Of a DNA stretch of 64,000 bases, positions 29,023 to 37,053 are shown piece after piece. Both the position numbers and the translations under genes were made by a program. The notes below the pieces were generated by a model, which saw only the letters and a program-made list of their open reading frames with translations, searched no databases and was not told the DNA's origin. The DNA is from Peptococcaceae bacterium (GTDB lineage: Bacteria; Bacillota; Dehalobacteriia; UBA4068; UBA4997): assembly GCA_022797295.1 (NCBI GenBank), contig JAAWKH010000003.1, positions 25,794-89,793 of the forward strand. Direction: 5' to 3'. Position 1 is the stretch's first letter; the number at the start of each line of letters is the position of its first letter.

Positions 29023-29601
29023 TCAAATTTTTTCCAGCAAATTTTTTATTTGTTCCAACGCTTCATTATATTTTTCAACAGTTAGCGTTAACGCTTTGTT
29101 TGCACTTTCCTCTTTGGATAGTTTGTCTGTAAAATGATTATAACTGGAAAAAAAGTTGTTTGATATATGCGCCGTTGTATGCAGCAACCGCAGAGCCGCC
29201 GCCCGTTTATTTAGATCCTGTATATTCAGCGCTTGGGAAAGCTCTGCCAAAAGGCCGTCGGTATATTCTAATTCCTCATCTGAAATATCTTTAATGGTGG
29301 TTTGAATTTTTTTCAGCAAATCAGATAGCTCATCTGCTGTTTGCGCTGTGGTTAATTGCTTGCGCTCGTTGTTCGGTAGGAAATCTCTTACATCTGTTTC
29401 CCCACGCAAAAAAGCGCCGCTGACATTAAAATATTCCTCTAAAGCTGCCATTGCTTTGGAATTTGGTTCTCTTAAACTATTTTCATAGCTTCTAATGGCG
29501 GTTTCTTTTAAGCCCGTTAATTGTGCTAATCGGGCTTGAGTTAGATTTTTAGATTTGCGAAGCTCTCTTATTCGCTGAGCCATTACGGTTTTTTCTTTCA
29601 T
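29023..29601 (-). CDS. XRE-family transcriptional regulator with helical C-terminus
   Basis: The ATG 29599-29601 has AGGAG nine bases upstream, better than the ATG two codons earlier. The 192-residue protein has a helix-turn-helix at about 8-62 (RIRELRKSKNLTQARLAQLTGLKETAIRSYE, then SKAMAALEEYFNV) and a long helical C-terminus with no enzymatic motif. It is divergent from a second XRE gene. The space between contains two copies of ATTATCAAATG, a possible operator. Target genes are unknown. Confidence 0.8.
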   Translation of the reverse strand: MKEKTVMAQRIRELRKSKNLTQARLAQLTGLKETAIRSYENSLREPNSKAMAALEEYFNVSGAFLRGETDVRDFLPNNERKQLTTAQTADELSDLLKKIQTTIKDISDEELEYTDGLLAELSQALNIQDLNKRAAALRLLHTTAHISNNFFSSYNHFTDKLSKEESANKALTLTVEKYNEALEQIKNLLEKI

Positions 29602-29624
29602 ATTCATTGACTCCTAGAAAAAAC

Positions 29625-29703
29625 ATTATCAAATGTAAATATTTTATGATAGAAAACTATTGACATTAGCGAACGATAATATTATAATATATATTATCAA
29701 ATG
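29625..29703. promoter_or_regulatory. Divergent regulator intergenic region with repeated ATTATCAAATG and promoter
   Basis: ATTATCAAATG occurs at 29625-29635 and 29693-29703, both in the same orientation. Between them lies a plus-strand promoter, TTGACA (29660-29665), 17 bases, TATAAT (29683-29688). The repeats flank the promoter as operators for one of the two XRE proteins would; this is inference. Confidence 0.5.
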
Positions 29704-29871
29704 ACTATATTTTTTAGAAAAGAGAACAACAACGCAAGCCGCAAAAAGTACACAAAAAATGTGTGCTTGCACTTCAAAGCCCACTTGTCTAAAAATTCTT
29801 TAATAGATATATTATATCGTAAACAGATGTGTCTGCGCAAGTATAATTTAATTAGGCGAGGTGATTTTATA

Positions 29872-30171
29872 ATGAAAAAAGAAGATTTTGTTAAAAGATT
29901 GAGGGAATTGAGGCATGTCAAAGGCGTTTCCGCCCGTGCGATGAGCTTGGCAATCGGCCAAAGCCCTAATTACATAAACAGCATTGAAAGAAGCAGAAAC
30001 TTGCCGTCAATGAAAGTCTTTTTTGCTATTTGCAAATATTTAAATATTATGCCAGAAGAATTTTTTGATATGGATGTAGGTGGCCACAGCAATATAAATG
30101 AATTGAAACAAGCCGTAAAACATCTAAATAGCAATCAGATAGACATGCTTATTCGTTTGCTAAAACCTTAA
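29872..30171 (+). CDS. Small XRE-family regulator
   Basis: The ATG at 29872 follows GGCGAGGTGATTTTATA; the longer open frame upstream has no site and covers the promoter. The 99-residue protein is almost entirely a Cro/CI helix-turn-helix (RLRELRHVKGVSARAMSLAIGQSPNYINSIE, then SMKVFFAICKYLNIMPEEFF) plus a short helical tail ending DMLIRLLKP. It is similar in size to phage or conjugative-element regulators. No element genes accompany it. Confidence 0.8.
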   Translation: MKKEDFVKRLRELRHVKGVSARAMSLAIGQSPNYINSIERSRNLPSMKVFFAICKYLNIMPEEFFDMDVGGHSNINELKQAVKHLNSNQIDMLIRLLKP

Positions 30172-30221
30172 ATTACCGCGATGTTTTTCTATTTCTTATA
30201 CTTTTAATGCTGTTCCAAATT

Positions 30222-30257
30222 AAACCCCCTTTGGTTTTGACGCCAAAGGGGGTTTTT
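30222..30257 (+). terminator. Terminator after the small XRE gene
   Basis: AAACCCCCTTTGG pairs with CCAAAGGGGGTTT around TTTTGACG, followed by T's; 50 bases beyond the stop codon. Confidence 0.85.
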
Positions 30258-30269
30258 GTCAAAATTTGG

Positions 30270-30298
30270 TTGACATAACTTAGCAAAAGGCTTATAAT
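30270..30298 (+). promoter_or_regulatory. Promoter of peptide locus B
   Basis: TTGACA (30270-30275), 17-base spacer, TATAAT (30293-30298). It would give an approximately 230-base transcript to the hairpin at 30504-30534. Confidence 0.8.
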
Positions 30299-30367
30299 AA
30301 AACAAGCAGGGAAATGACGGTTTGACGGTTGCCCCAATGATATTCTGCGCGAGCGGAAAGGAGGGGG

Positions 30368-30409
30368 ATGTGCAGAAGCTCCGCAGAAAATCTTTCTGAA
30401 AGGGGTTGA
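30368..30409 (+). CDS. Leader peptide overlapping toxin-like peptide B
   Basis: ATG at 30368 after AAAGGAGGGGG opens a 13-codon frame (MCRSSAENLSERG) whose TGA overlaps the ATG of the membrane peptide as TGATG. Such overlap couples translation of the second frame to the first, as Mok does for Hok. The ribosome-site spacing is short (3 bases). Reality of the peptide is uncertain. Confidence 0.45.
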   Translation: MCRSSAENLSERG

Positions 30410-30507
30410 TGCAGATTACTTTGACTACTTTAGGCAGTATTTGTAGTATTCTGGGCCTATGCTTTGCAATATATACTTATGTAAAAGCCGAAAGAAAGAA
30501 GAAGTGA
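30409..30507 (+). CDS. Small hydrophobic peptide B (type I toxin-like)
   Basis: The 32-residue peptide has one membrane helix, LTTLGSICSILGLCFAIYTY, and a basic tail KAERKKK. GAAAGGGG lies about 5 bases before the ATG, and an upstream coding leader ends over the start codon. The TGA stop is within the 5' arm of the terminator hairpin. The opposing antisense RNA has a loop CCCCUCAAA that can pair with the AGGGG ribosome site. Family not identified; toxin role inferred from architecture. Confidence 0.65.
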   Translation: MQITLTTLGSICSILGLCFAIYTYVKAERKKK

Positions 30508-30534
30508 GCCGTCTGCTAGCACCAGATGGCTCAC
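30504..30534. terminator. Shared terminator of locus B
   Basis: GTGAGCC pairs with GGCTCAC, with TCTG/CAGA inside. It includes the stop codon of peptide B and lies at the 3' end of both convergent RNAs. The T-tract is poor. Confidence 0.6.
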
Positions 30535-30614
30535 ATTGTTAGTTTGAGGGGCTAACCTCAGATTAATAATGTTACAAGTTATCAAATGCGGGCAACCGTC
30601 TTACAAGTTTCCCT
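30504..30614 (-). ncRNA. Predicted antisense (antitoxin-like) RNA B
   Basis: The promoter on the minus strand is TTGACA (30649-30644), 17 bases, TATAAT (30626-30621). The RNA has a hairpin, GUUAG-CCCCUCAAA-CUAAC (about 30558-30538), whose loop is complementary to the ribosome site of peptide B (AGGGGUUGA pairs with UUAGCCCCU, two G-U pairs). It ends at the shared hairpin. Predicted from sequence only. Confidence 0.6.
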
Positions 30615-30688
30615 GCTTTTATTATATGCTATTTGTGGCGTTTTGTCAAGCCCGATAGTATAATTATAAAAAAAATTAGGAGGTACCA

Positions 30689-31486
30689 ATGGCAATTCGA
30701 TATAACCCCACACCCCTTGATATTCTGAATTTTTTAGGCTGCACGTCGTCCGGCGGCCGGGCTGAATTGGAAAAATTTGAGACGGCAAACAATGTTAAAT
30801 TGCCGCGGCTGCTTTTTGATTTTCTTAGCGCGGCCTGGAAGCAGCCCTTGTTTGCCACGTCTGATATATGGACGACCAAACGGCCGCACCTCTGGTTCTT
30901 TTACGATGAATTGGCGGAAAGCATTGCTGATTTGCAGGAAGACTGGGCGGAATGCCCGGAACAGTATACGGATGATGTTTGTTTTAAGCTATCGCACCTG
31001 CCCAAGGAGCGTTGGCCGGAGATAGTGCCGGACTATCTGGAAATAGGCAGTGATTACAGCGCCGGCGTTGCAACCTTTGGTATCCGCCGGGACGAACTGG
31101 CGCAGCCAGACCCGCCGGTTTATATGCTCCACGAAGCGGATATGGAAACCGACTGGCATATTATAGATGAAACGCTTTCCCTTTTTCTTATGCGGATGCT
31201 TGCGGATACGCTGGGCTGTTCTATGTATAAAACCGCTCAGAATGTTTTGGCAAAAAAAGCAGGATGGCATTATTGCAGGATTAAAGACTCCACAGAAGCC
31301 AGGCAGCAGGCGGAGCAGCTGGGAATTGACCTGACAAAAGCCGCTTGCTGCGGCGCGCTTTATTCTGCTGCGGTAACACCGGATGTTTGCCGCTATTGCT
31401 ACATAGAGGATAAAAAAACCTTTTTCCTTTTGATTGAGGATACCGGAAATAACAAAACGACCTGTGTTATTATATCTGCCAACTAA
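30689..31486 (+). CDS. SMI1/KNR4 (SUKH)-like protein
   Basis: The 265-residue soluble protein starts after TAGGAGGTACCA. Its first 150 residues resemble SUKH-superfamily immunity proteins: FETANNVKLPRLLFDFLSAAW (the lead helix and LP motif), a middle with Trp and acidic residues, then DYLEIGSDYSAGVATFGIRRDELAQPDPPVYML. The C-terminal 100 residues are less clear and have several Cys. It is likely an immunity or binding protein related in role to the SUFU/DUF2262/DUF4253 cluster, with no toxin adjacent. Confidence 0.65.
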   Translation: MAIRYNPTPLDILNFLGCTSSGGRAELEKFETANNVKLPRLLFDFLSAAWKQPLFATSDIWTTKRPHLWFFYDELAESIADLQEDWAECPEQYTDDVCFKLSHLPKERWPEIVPDYLEIGSDYSAGVATFGIRRDELAQPDPPVYMLHEADMETDWHIIDETLSLFLMRMLADTLGCSMYKTAQNVLAKKAGWHYCRIKDSTEARQQAEQLGIDLTKAACCGALYSAAVTPDVCRYCYIEDKKTFFLLIEDTGNNKTTCVIISAN

Positions 31487-31502
31487 TTTAACCAGAAAAA
31501 TA

Positions 31503-31545
31503 AAAAGCCGCCTCTCCCATTTTTAAGGGAGGGCGGTTTTGTTAA
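31503..31545. terminator. Bidirectional terminator
   Basis: AAAAGCCGCC(T)CTCCC pairs with GGGAGGGCGGTTTT; it separates the SUKH-like gene (+) from DAHP synthase (-). Confidence 0.85.
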
Positions 31546-31564
31546 GCCTCTCTATTGAAGCTCC

Positions 31565-32578
31565 TTATTGAAGCTCCTTGCCCTCAAAGGCGGCGCGTTT
31601 TTTAATATCCTGCATTAATGCCTCAAACTGGGGCATGTCCAGGCTTTGCGCGCCGTCGCACAGGGCCGCCTTTGGGTTGTTGTGCACTTCAATCATCAGG
31701 CCGTCTGCACCGGCGGCCAGGGCCGCGCGGGAAAGCGGCTCAATCATCCAGGTGTTGCCGGCGGCGTGGCTGGGGTCTATGATGACCGGCAGGTGCGATT
31801 GCCGCTTCAAAACCGGAATGGCGGAAATATCCAGGTTGTTGCGGATACAAGTTTCAAAGGTGCGGATGCCGCGCTCGCAGAGGATAACCTGCTCATTGCC
31901 GCCGGCCAGGATATATTCCGCGCTCATCAGCAGCTCCTCAATGGTGTTGGCCAGGCCGCGCTTTAGCAGAATTGGTTTGTTGCAGTGGCCCAACTCCTTG
32001 AGCAGGCGGAAGTTCTGCATATTCCGCGCGCCCACCTGAATAATATCCACGTCGGCAAATTCGTCCAGCTGGGTTTCGCTCATAATCTCCGTGACGATGG
32101 GCAGGCCGGTGGCTTTTTTGGCGGCCGTCAGCAGGCGTATTCCCTCATCCTCCAGGCCCTGAAATGAGTAGGGGCTGGTGCGGGGCTTAAAAGCGCCGCC
32201 GCGCAGAAAAGCCGCGCCGCTGGCTTTAACAGAAGCCGCCACGGTGGCCATTTGTTCCTCGCTTTCCACAGAGCAGGGCCCGGCGATTACCGTGAAAGTG
32301 CCGGCGCCAATGCGCAAATCGCCCACCTGCACAATAGTGTCCTGCGGGTGAAAACTGCGGCTGGCCGCTTTGTAGGGCTCGGATATGCGGCGAACATCCC
32401 GCACAATATCAATGGTCAGGATTTTTTCCACATCAACATGGGCGGTGTCGCCCACCAAGCCCAGGATGGTGGTGTTGGCGCCCTGGCTGAAATGGACGGC
32501 AAAATTCTGCGCCTCAAAATCTTTAACCAGTTGTTGCACCTGCGTTTGTTCAACGTTGTTTTTCAAAATTACAATCAT
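31565..32578 (-). CDS. aroF: 3-deoxy-7-phosphoheptulonate (DAHP) synthase
   Basis: The 337-residue enzyme condenses PEP and erythrose 4-phosphate, the first step to chorismate. It is the type I-beta form: an N-terminal ferredoxin-like regulatory domain (about 1-68) then the barrel with IAGPCSVES, FLRGGAFKPRTSPYSFQG, KPILLKRG, DPSHAAGN and MIEVHNNPKAALCDG. All binding motifs look intact. It is a single-gene unit with its own promoter; feedback control through the N-terminal domain is known for the family. Confidence 0.95.
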   Translation of the reverse strand: MIVILKNNVEQTQVQQLVKDFEAQNFAVHFSQGANTTILGLVGDTAHVDVEKILTIDIVRDVRRISEPYKAASRSFHPQDTIVQVGDLRIGAGTFTVIAGPCSVESEEQMATVAASVKASGAAFLRGGAFKPRTSPYSFQGLEDEGIRLLTAAKKATGLPIVTEIMSETQLDEFADVDIIQVGARNMQNFRLLKELGHCNKPILLKRGLANTIEELLMSAEYILAGGNEQVILCERGIRTFETCIRNNLDISAIPVLKRQSHLPVIIDPSHAAGNTWMIEPLSRAALAAGADGLMIEVHNNPKAALCDGAQSLDMPQFEALMQDIKKRAAFEGKELQ

Positions 32579-32613
32579 ACTACCATACTCCCTTACTAAT
32601 AATGATTAATAGT

Positions 32614-32642
32614 AGTTTAATCGAAAAAAAACAAAAAGTCAA
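32614..32642 (-). promoter_or_regulatory. Promoter of the DAHP synthase gene
   Basis: Minus strand TTGACT (32642-32637), 17-base spacer, TAAACT (32619-32614), about 35 bases before the start. Confidence 0.7.
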
Positions 32643-32714
32643 GCTAAATTTTTTCCCAAAAAACACCTGCTGTTCATATAGAATTCACATAGTTAGTTTA
32701 TTATATAATCGTAG

Positions 32715-32800
32715 CTTGTGAGTGTAGAGAGATGAGGGCCGGCACAAACGAAAAGTCGGCCAAAACGCGAAAGGGGCGATGCGTATCGAGTAATAAAATA
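32715..32800 (+). ncRNA. Possible structured RNA, unassigned
   Basis: Downstream of a TATAAT at about 32702 the sequence forms a GGCCG/CGGCC stem, then ACGC/GCGT with a GAAA in the loop. I could not match it to a riboswitch, ribozyme or SRP consensus I know. The only downstream plus-strand gene is the response regulator, and a terminator (32956-32981) lies between. The rest of 32579-33052 is AT-rich with no gene seen. Confidence 0.3.
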
Positions 32801-32955
32801 TTGACGAGTTAAAAAATTATATTATCTTATTAAGAACCAACAAAAAAACTTGATTAAAAAAGAACCAACTTATTCTTCATTTTTTGTAAACTTTTCTGAT
32901 TAAAATTAAAAATAACTTTTTCATCATTATAACCAAGTCCTATACAACTATAACA

Positions 32956-32981
32956 AAAGGCCGGCGAAAACCGGTCTTTTG
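32956..32981 (+). terminator. Terminator upstream of the two-component operon
   Basis: AAAAG(G)CCGG pairs with CCGG(T)CTTTT around CGAAAA. Confidence 0.75.
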
Positions 32982-32998
32982 CTATACCTGGGCAAAGG

Positions 32999-33027
32999 TT
33001 GCGGTGATGGCGGGTTAATGATATAAT
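32999..33027 (+). promoter_or_regulatory. Promoter of the two-component operon
   Basis: TTGCGG (32999-33004), 17-base spacer, TATAAT (33022-33027), 25 bases before the regulator start. Confidence 0.65.
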
Positions 33028-33052
33028 ATAAAGCAAAAAGGAGGCGTTGTCA

Positions 33053-33769
33053 ATGACTAAGCTGCTGATTGTGGACGATGAAGCCGGTATCCGGCAAATT
33101 ATCAAAAAATACGCCCAGTTTGAGGGCTATGAGGTGGCGGAGGCTGCCAACGGAATGGAGGCTATTGATTACTGTCGGGAAAACGCCGATGTAGATTTGA
33201 TTGTGATGGATATTATGATGCCGGAGTTGGATGGGTTTTCCGCCTGTCGGGAAATCCGCAAAATACGTGATGTGCCGGTGCTGATGTTATCTGCCAGGGG
33301 CGAAGAATACGACCGTATTCACGGTTTTGAGGCTGGCGGTGATGATTATGTGGTGAAACCCTTTTCCCCGCGGGAGCTAATGCTGCGCATTGACGCTATT
33401 TTGCGCCGGGCTGGATCTGCCGCCAAGCCGGACGAGGCCCAAGGCCAGGATGGCCACGAAGTGTTGCAAATCGGCGGCCTGTGCATTGATTTTTCCGCTC
33501 GTCTGGTTTATGTGGACGGCGAGCGGCGCAATATGTCGCCCAAGGAATATGAGCTGTTGTTTTATCTGGTGCAGAACCGCGGCCGGGCCTTAACGCGGGA
33601 AAAGATTATCACCGAAATCTGGGGTTATGATTATTACGGCGACGACCGCACCCTGGACACGCATATTAAGCTGCTGCGCAAAAGCTTGGGCAAATACGCC
33701 GCCTGCATTGTCACATTAAGAGGCGTGGGATACCGGTTTGAGGCCAAAGAGGATTTGGAAGAAAGGTAA
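33053..33769 (+). CDS. OmpR/PhoB-family response regulator
   Basis: The ATG at 33053 follows AAAAGGAGG by 8 bases. The 238-residue protein has a receiver (about 1-120; acidic pocket LIVDDE, phosphorylated Asp in VMDIMMPELDG, Lys in VVKPFSP) and a winged-helix DNA-binding domain (about 140-235; LSPKEYELL-type helix, LTREKIITEIWGYDYYGDDRTLDTHIKLLRKSL, GVGYRF). The adjacent histidine kinase is its likely partner. The signal is unknown; the pair resembles cell-envelope systems. Confidence 0.94.
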   Translation: MTKLLIVDDEAGIRQIIKKYAQFEGYEVAEAANGMEAIDYCRENADVDLIVMDIMMPELDGFSACREIRKIRDVPVLMLSARGEEYDRIHGFEAGGDDYVVKPFSPRELMLRIDAILRRAGSAAKPDEAQGQDGHEVLQIGGLCIDFSARLVYVDGERRNMSPKEYELLFYLVQNRGRALTREKIITEIWGYDYYGDDRTLDTHIKLLRKSLGKYAACIVTLRGVGYRFEAKEDLEER

Positions 33770-33772
33770 ACT

Positions 33773-35386
33773 ATGCTAAGTTTCAAACGCAAAGCCAAAA
33801 CCTTCAAATATAAAATAGAGGGAACGGAGGCTGCCGGCCGCTTTCGGGCCAGGCGGCTTTTGGGTGGCATAAAATGGCGCATTTTTCGTCATTTTATGCT
33901 ATTTTCCTTGATTATGCTGGTGCTGCTCTGGTTGGCGCAGACGGTTTTTTTGGATACCATTTACAAGCAGGTGAAAACCAACGATATGCGCCGCGTTTCA
34001 TTGGAAATTAGCCAAAGCCTGCAAAATGATGGTTTTGAAAGCGACGAGTTGTCTGATGTGATGTACGCCGTGGCTCGCAACAATTATATGTGCGTGTTGG
34101 TTGCCAAGCTGACCCCAGACGCCGGCCTGAATTTGCGGGCGCAAAGCGTGGATGTGAATGCCAGTTGCATTATTCATGAGCTTAACGCGGGCGAGGTGCT
34201 GGTTTTGGCGGCAGAGGCAGCCAAAAATGAAGGCAGCGTTTTCTATGAATTAGATTTTGGGCCTGGCATACATGAAAACAGTGAGCTGGCCCAGTTGCTG
34301 GGCAAGCGCTTTCGCTATCTCACCCGTTTTTATCAGTTGAATTATGATATTCCAACGATGTTGTTATCCGTGCGTTTGGTGGACACGGAAACAGACGGGC
34401 AATATGTGGTGCTGATAAACGGCAACATTGCTCCGCTGGACGCCACTGTCAGCACACTGCGCCTGCAACTGGTGCTGCTCACTGGGGTGATGATGCTGCT
34501 GGGCTTTATTATGGCGTTGGTGGTGGCCGGCCACATTTCCCGGCCGATTATTCACATCAGCAAGCTTTCCCGCCGGCTGGCTCAAGGCGATTTTGAGCTG
34601 GATTTTAGCGTGCCCAAGGCCGATTTGGAAATCAGCGAGCTGGCGGAAACGTTGAACTATGCCGCTGTGGAGCTGGCTAAAACGGAGCAGCTGCAACGCG
34701 ACCTTATCGCCAACATTTCACATGATTTGCGCACCCCGCTAACTTTGATTACAGCTTACGGCGAGGCTATGCGCGACTTGCCCGGTGAAAACACGCCGGA
34801 AAATGTGCAGGTGATTATTGATGAAACAGAACGCCTTTCCGTGCTGGTGAATGATTTGCTGGATATGTCCAAATTGCAGGCCGGTGCTATCAAGCTGGAG
34901 CGGCGGGAGTTTGAGCTGACAGAGCTGATTGAAAGTATTATTGTGCGTTTTAACAAGCTGATGGCCACCGAGGGCTACACCATTGATTTTGTGCCGGCCG
35001 CCCGCCTGTGGGTGGAGGCGGATGAAATTAAGCTGACTCAGGTTATCTACAATTTGATTAACAACGCCGTCACTTACACCGGCCCGGATAAGCTGGTGAA
35101 AATCCGTCAGTTGCTGCACCGTTCCGGCCACGGCAGCCGTGTGCGTATTGAGGTTATTGACACCGGCGAGGGGATTGCTCCAGAGCAGATTAAAGACATC
35201 TGGCGGCGTTACTACAAAGGCAGCGCCAATCACCAGCGCAGCCGGGCCGGCAACGGGTTGGGCCTGGCCATTGTCAAGAATATTCTGGATTTGCATGGCG
35301 GGGCTTACGGCGTGGAGAGTACCGCCGGCCAGGGCAGTTGCTTCTGGTTTGAGCTGGAGGTGAAGCGGCAGGAACCGCTGACCTAA
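33773..35386 (+). CDS. Membrane sensor histidine kinase
   Basis: The 537-residue protein starts 3 bases after the regulator stop. It has a basic cytoplasmic N-terminus, a membrane helix at about 41-60, an extracellular sensor region (60-225), a second helix at about 226-252, a HAMP linker, a HisKA domain with the phosphorylated His317 in NISHDLRTPLTLITAYGEAM, and an ATPase domain with N-box NLINNAVTYT, DTGEGI, and GNGLGLAIV. It phosphorylates the upstream regulator. Sensor domain family not recognised. Confidence 0.93.
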   Translation: MLSFKRKAKTFKYKIEGTEAAGRFRARRLLGGIKWRIFRHFMLFSLIMLVLLWLAQTVFLDTIYKQVKTNDMRRVSLEISQSLQNDGFESDELSDVMYAVARNNYMCVLVAKLTPDAGLNLRAQSVDVNASCIIHELNAGEVLVLAAEAAKNEGSVFYELDFGPGIHENSELAQLLGKRFRYLTRFYQLNYDIPTMLLSVRLVDTETDGQYVVLINGNIAPLDATVSTLRLQLVLLTGVMMLLGFIMALVVAGHISRPIIHISKLSRRLAQGDFELDFSVPKADLEISELAETLNYAAVELAKTEQLQRDLIANISHDLRTPLTLITAYGEAMRDLPGENTPENVQVIIDETERLSVLVNDLLDMSKLQAGAIKLERREFELTELIESIIVRFNKLMATEGYTIDFVPAARLWVEADEIKLTQVIYNLINNAVTYTGPDKLVKIRQLLHRSGHGSRVRIEVIDTGEGIAPEQIKDIWRRYYKGSANHQRSRAGNGLGLAIVKNILDLHGGAYGVESTAGQGSCFWFELEVKRQEPLT

Positions 35387-35449
35387 ACGCCAACGACAAA
35401 ATACCAATAATATCCGTGAAAATTTTGGGGATATTTTGGGGAAATAGTG

Positions 35450-35478
35450 TTGTAATTCTCACCGTTTCGGTGTAAAAT
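35450..35478 (+). promoter_or_regulatory. Promoter of the acetylation operon
   Basis: TTGTAA (35450-35455), 17-base spacer ending GTG, TAAAAT (35473-35478), 67 bases before the GTG start. Confidence 0.6.
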
Positions 35479-35545
35479 ATAAGGTACGGGTCATTTTGTA
35501 CACCGTTTATAGACAATCTTGTGAGAGCGGAGGAGTTTTTGCAGC

Positions 35546-37033
35546 GTGCTGTTTTCCAGTGTTGAATTTTTGTGCGGCTTTTTGCCGTTTACCTTGATGG
35601 TATATTATTTGTTGCCCGGCCGCCGGCTGCGCAACCGTTTCCTGTTGCTGGCTAGCTTGTTCTTTTACGCCTGGGGCGAGCCTCTTTACGTGTTGCTGAT
35701 GTTGGCCTGCATTGCCGGCAATTACACGTTTGGCTTGCTGGCGGCTTTGTTTCGCCGCCAAGATGTAAAGTGGCTGGAAAAGCTGGGCCCCTGGCCGGCG
35801 CGCCTGAATATCGTTTTGATGTTGGCGTTTAACCTGGGCCTGCTTGGCGTTTACAAATATGCCGGCTTTGTGGTGAGCAACCTGAACCAGAGCTTTGGTC
35901 TTCAGCTGGAGGACCCCGGCCTGGTGCTGCCGATTGGTATTTCCTTTTTCACCTTTCAGGGGATGAGCTATGTGCTGGACGTTTTCCGAGGCCAGGCGCA
36001 GGCCCGGCGTAATGTGCTGGATGTGGGGCTTTACGTGGCCTTTTTCCCGCAGCTGATTGCCGGCCCCATTGTGCGCTACAACACTATCGCCAAGGAGATT
36101 GACGGCCGCCGGGAAAACTGGCGCGATTTTGCGGCCGGGGTGGATTTGTTCATCATTGGCCTAGGCAAAAAGGTGTTGTTGGCCAACAACTTCGCTCTGA
36201 TTGCGGAAAAGATTTTTGACGGCGCTACTTATGACAATCCGCTGGAGATGGCCGTGGCGGCCGCCTGGATTGCCGCCGTGGCCTACACCTTGCAAATTTA
36301 CTTTGATTTTAGCGGTTATTCCGATATGGCTTTGGGTTTGGGCCGCATGTTTGGTTTTCATTTTCTGCCCAACTTCAATTATCCTTACGTGGCCCGTTCC
36401 GTCACCGATTTTTGGCGCAGATGGCATATGTCGCTTTCCAGCTGGTTTCGGGATTATGTTTACATCCCGTTGGGCGGCAACCGCCTGGGTCTGCCCCGGC
36501 AGATTGTCAATCTGTTTGCGGTTTGGCTGCTGACCGGTCTTTGGCACGGCGCTAACTGGACGTTTGTCGTTTGGGGGCTTTATTACTTCTGTTTTTTGGC
36601 GGTGGAAAAAATCTGCCGGGAAAAACTGCCCAAATTGGCCGGGCTGCTGGGTAAAATTCCGCTGTTGGGCAATCTGGTTACCATGTTGGTGGTGATTATC
36701 GGTTGGGTTATCTTCCGCAGTGCGGATTTGTCACAGGCGGTTCAGCACATCGGCCTGATGTTTGGTGTTTATGGCAACCCGCTGACGGATGAAATCTTTA
36801 CTTTCCAAATGCTGGAAAATCGGGTGCAGCTGGCTGTGGCCTGCGTGGCCTGTCTGCCATTGTTGCCTCTGCTTAAACGCGGATTGCACCGTTTGCACGT
36901 GGTGTTGGGCCGGGGCTGGGTTGGCGTGCCGCTGGGCGTGCTGCGCGATTGCTGTTTGCTGTTGATGCTGCTGTTGGCGTTGGCCGCGCTGGCTAAGGGC
37001 AGCTACAACCCGTTCATTTACTTTAACTTTTAG
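35546..37033 (+). CDS. MBOAT O-acyltransferase (AlgI/DltB-like)
   Basis: The 495-residue protein starts at a GTG ten bases after GAGGAG and has about ten membrane helices. It carries the MBOAT pattern: PLYVLLMLACIAGNYTFGL, GLVLPIGISFFTFQGMSYVLDVFRG, FPQLIAGPIVRY, DFWRRWHMSLSSWFRDYVYIPLGGNRLG and the catalytic His in LLTGLWHGANWTFVVWG. Such proteins pass acetyl groups across the membrane to extracellular polysaccharide. The partner gene follows 20 bases later. The substrate polymer is not identifiable here. Confidence 0.92.
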   Translation: MLFSSVEFLCGFLPFTLMVYYLLPGRRLRNRFLLLASLFFYAWGEPLYVLLMLACIAGNYTFGLLAALFRRQDVKWLEKLGPWPARLNIVLMLAFNLGLLGVYKYAGFVVSNLNQSFGLQLEDPGLVLPIGISFFTFQGMSYVLDVFRGQAQARRNVLDVGLYVAFFPQLIAGPIVRYNTIAKEIDGRRENWRDFAAGVDLFIIGLGKKVLLANNFALIAEKIFDGATYDNPLEMAVAAAWIAAVAYTLQIYFDFSGYSDMALGLGRMFGFHFLPNFNYPYVARSVTDFWRRWHMSLSSWFRDYVYIPLGGNRLGLPRQIVNLFAVWLLTGLWHGANWTFVVWGLYYFCFLAVEKICREKLPKLAGLLGKIPLLGNLVTMLVVIIGWVIFRSADLSQAVQHIGLMFGVYGNPLTDEIFTFQMLENRVQLAVACVACLPLLPLLKRGLHRLHVVLGRGWVGVPLGVLRDCCLLLMLLLALAALAKGSYNPFIYFNF

Positions 37034-37053
37034 GCGGAAAGGGGAGGCTGATT

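Larger units (their letters stand above)
30301..30620. repeat. Inverted leader repeat of locus B
   Basis: The plus-strand transcript begins near 30301-30334 with AAGCAGGGAAA followed by GACGGTTGCCC. The opposing transcript, from 30620 to 30588, begins with the same two blocks. The two convergent RNAs thus share 5' leader sequence; the copies form an inverted repeat flanking the peptide gene. Confidence 0.7.

Noticed and set aside
32715..32800. Hammerhead ribozyme or c-di-GMP riboswitch
   Set aside because: A GATGA and a GAAA occur, but the CUGAUGA core and the GEMM tetraloop/receptor set are not present in order.
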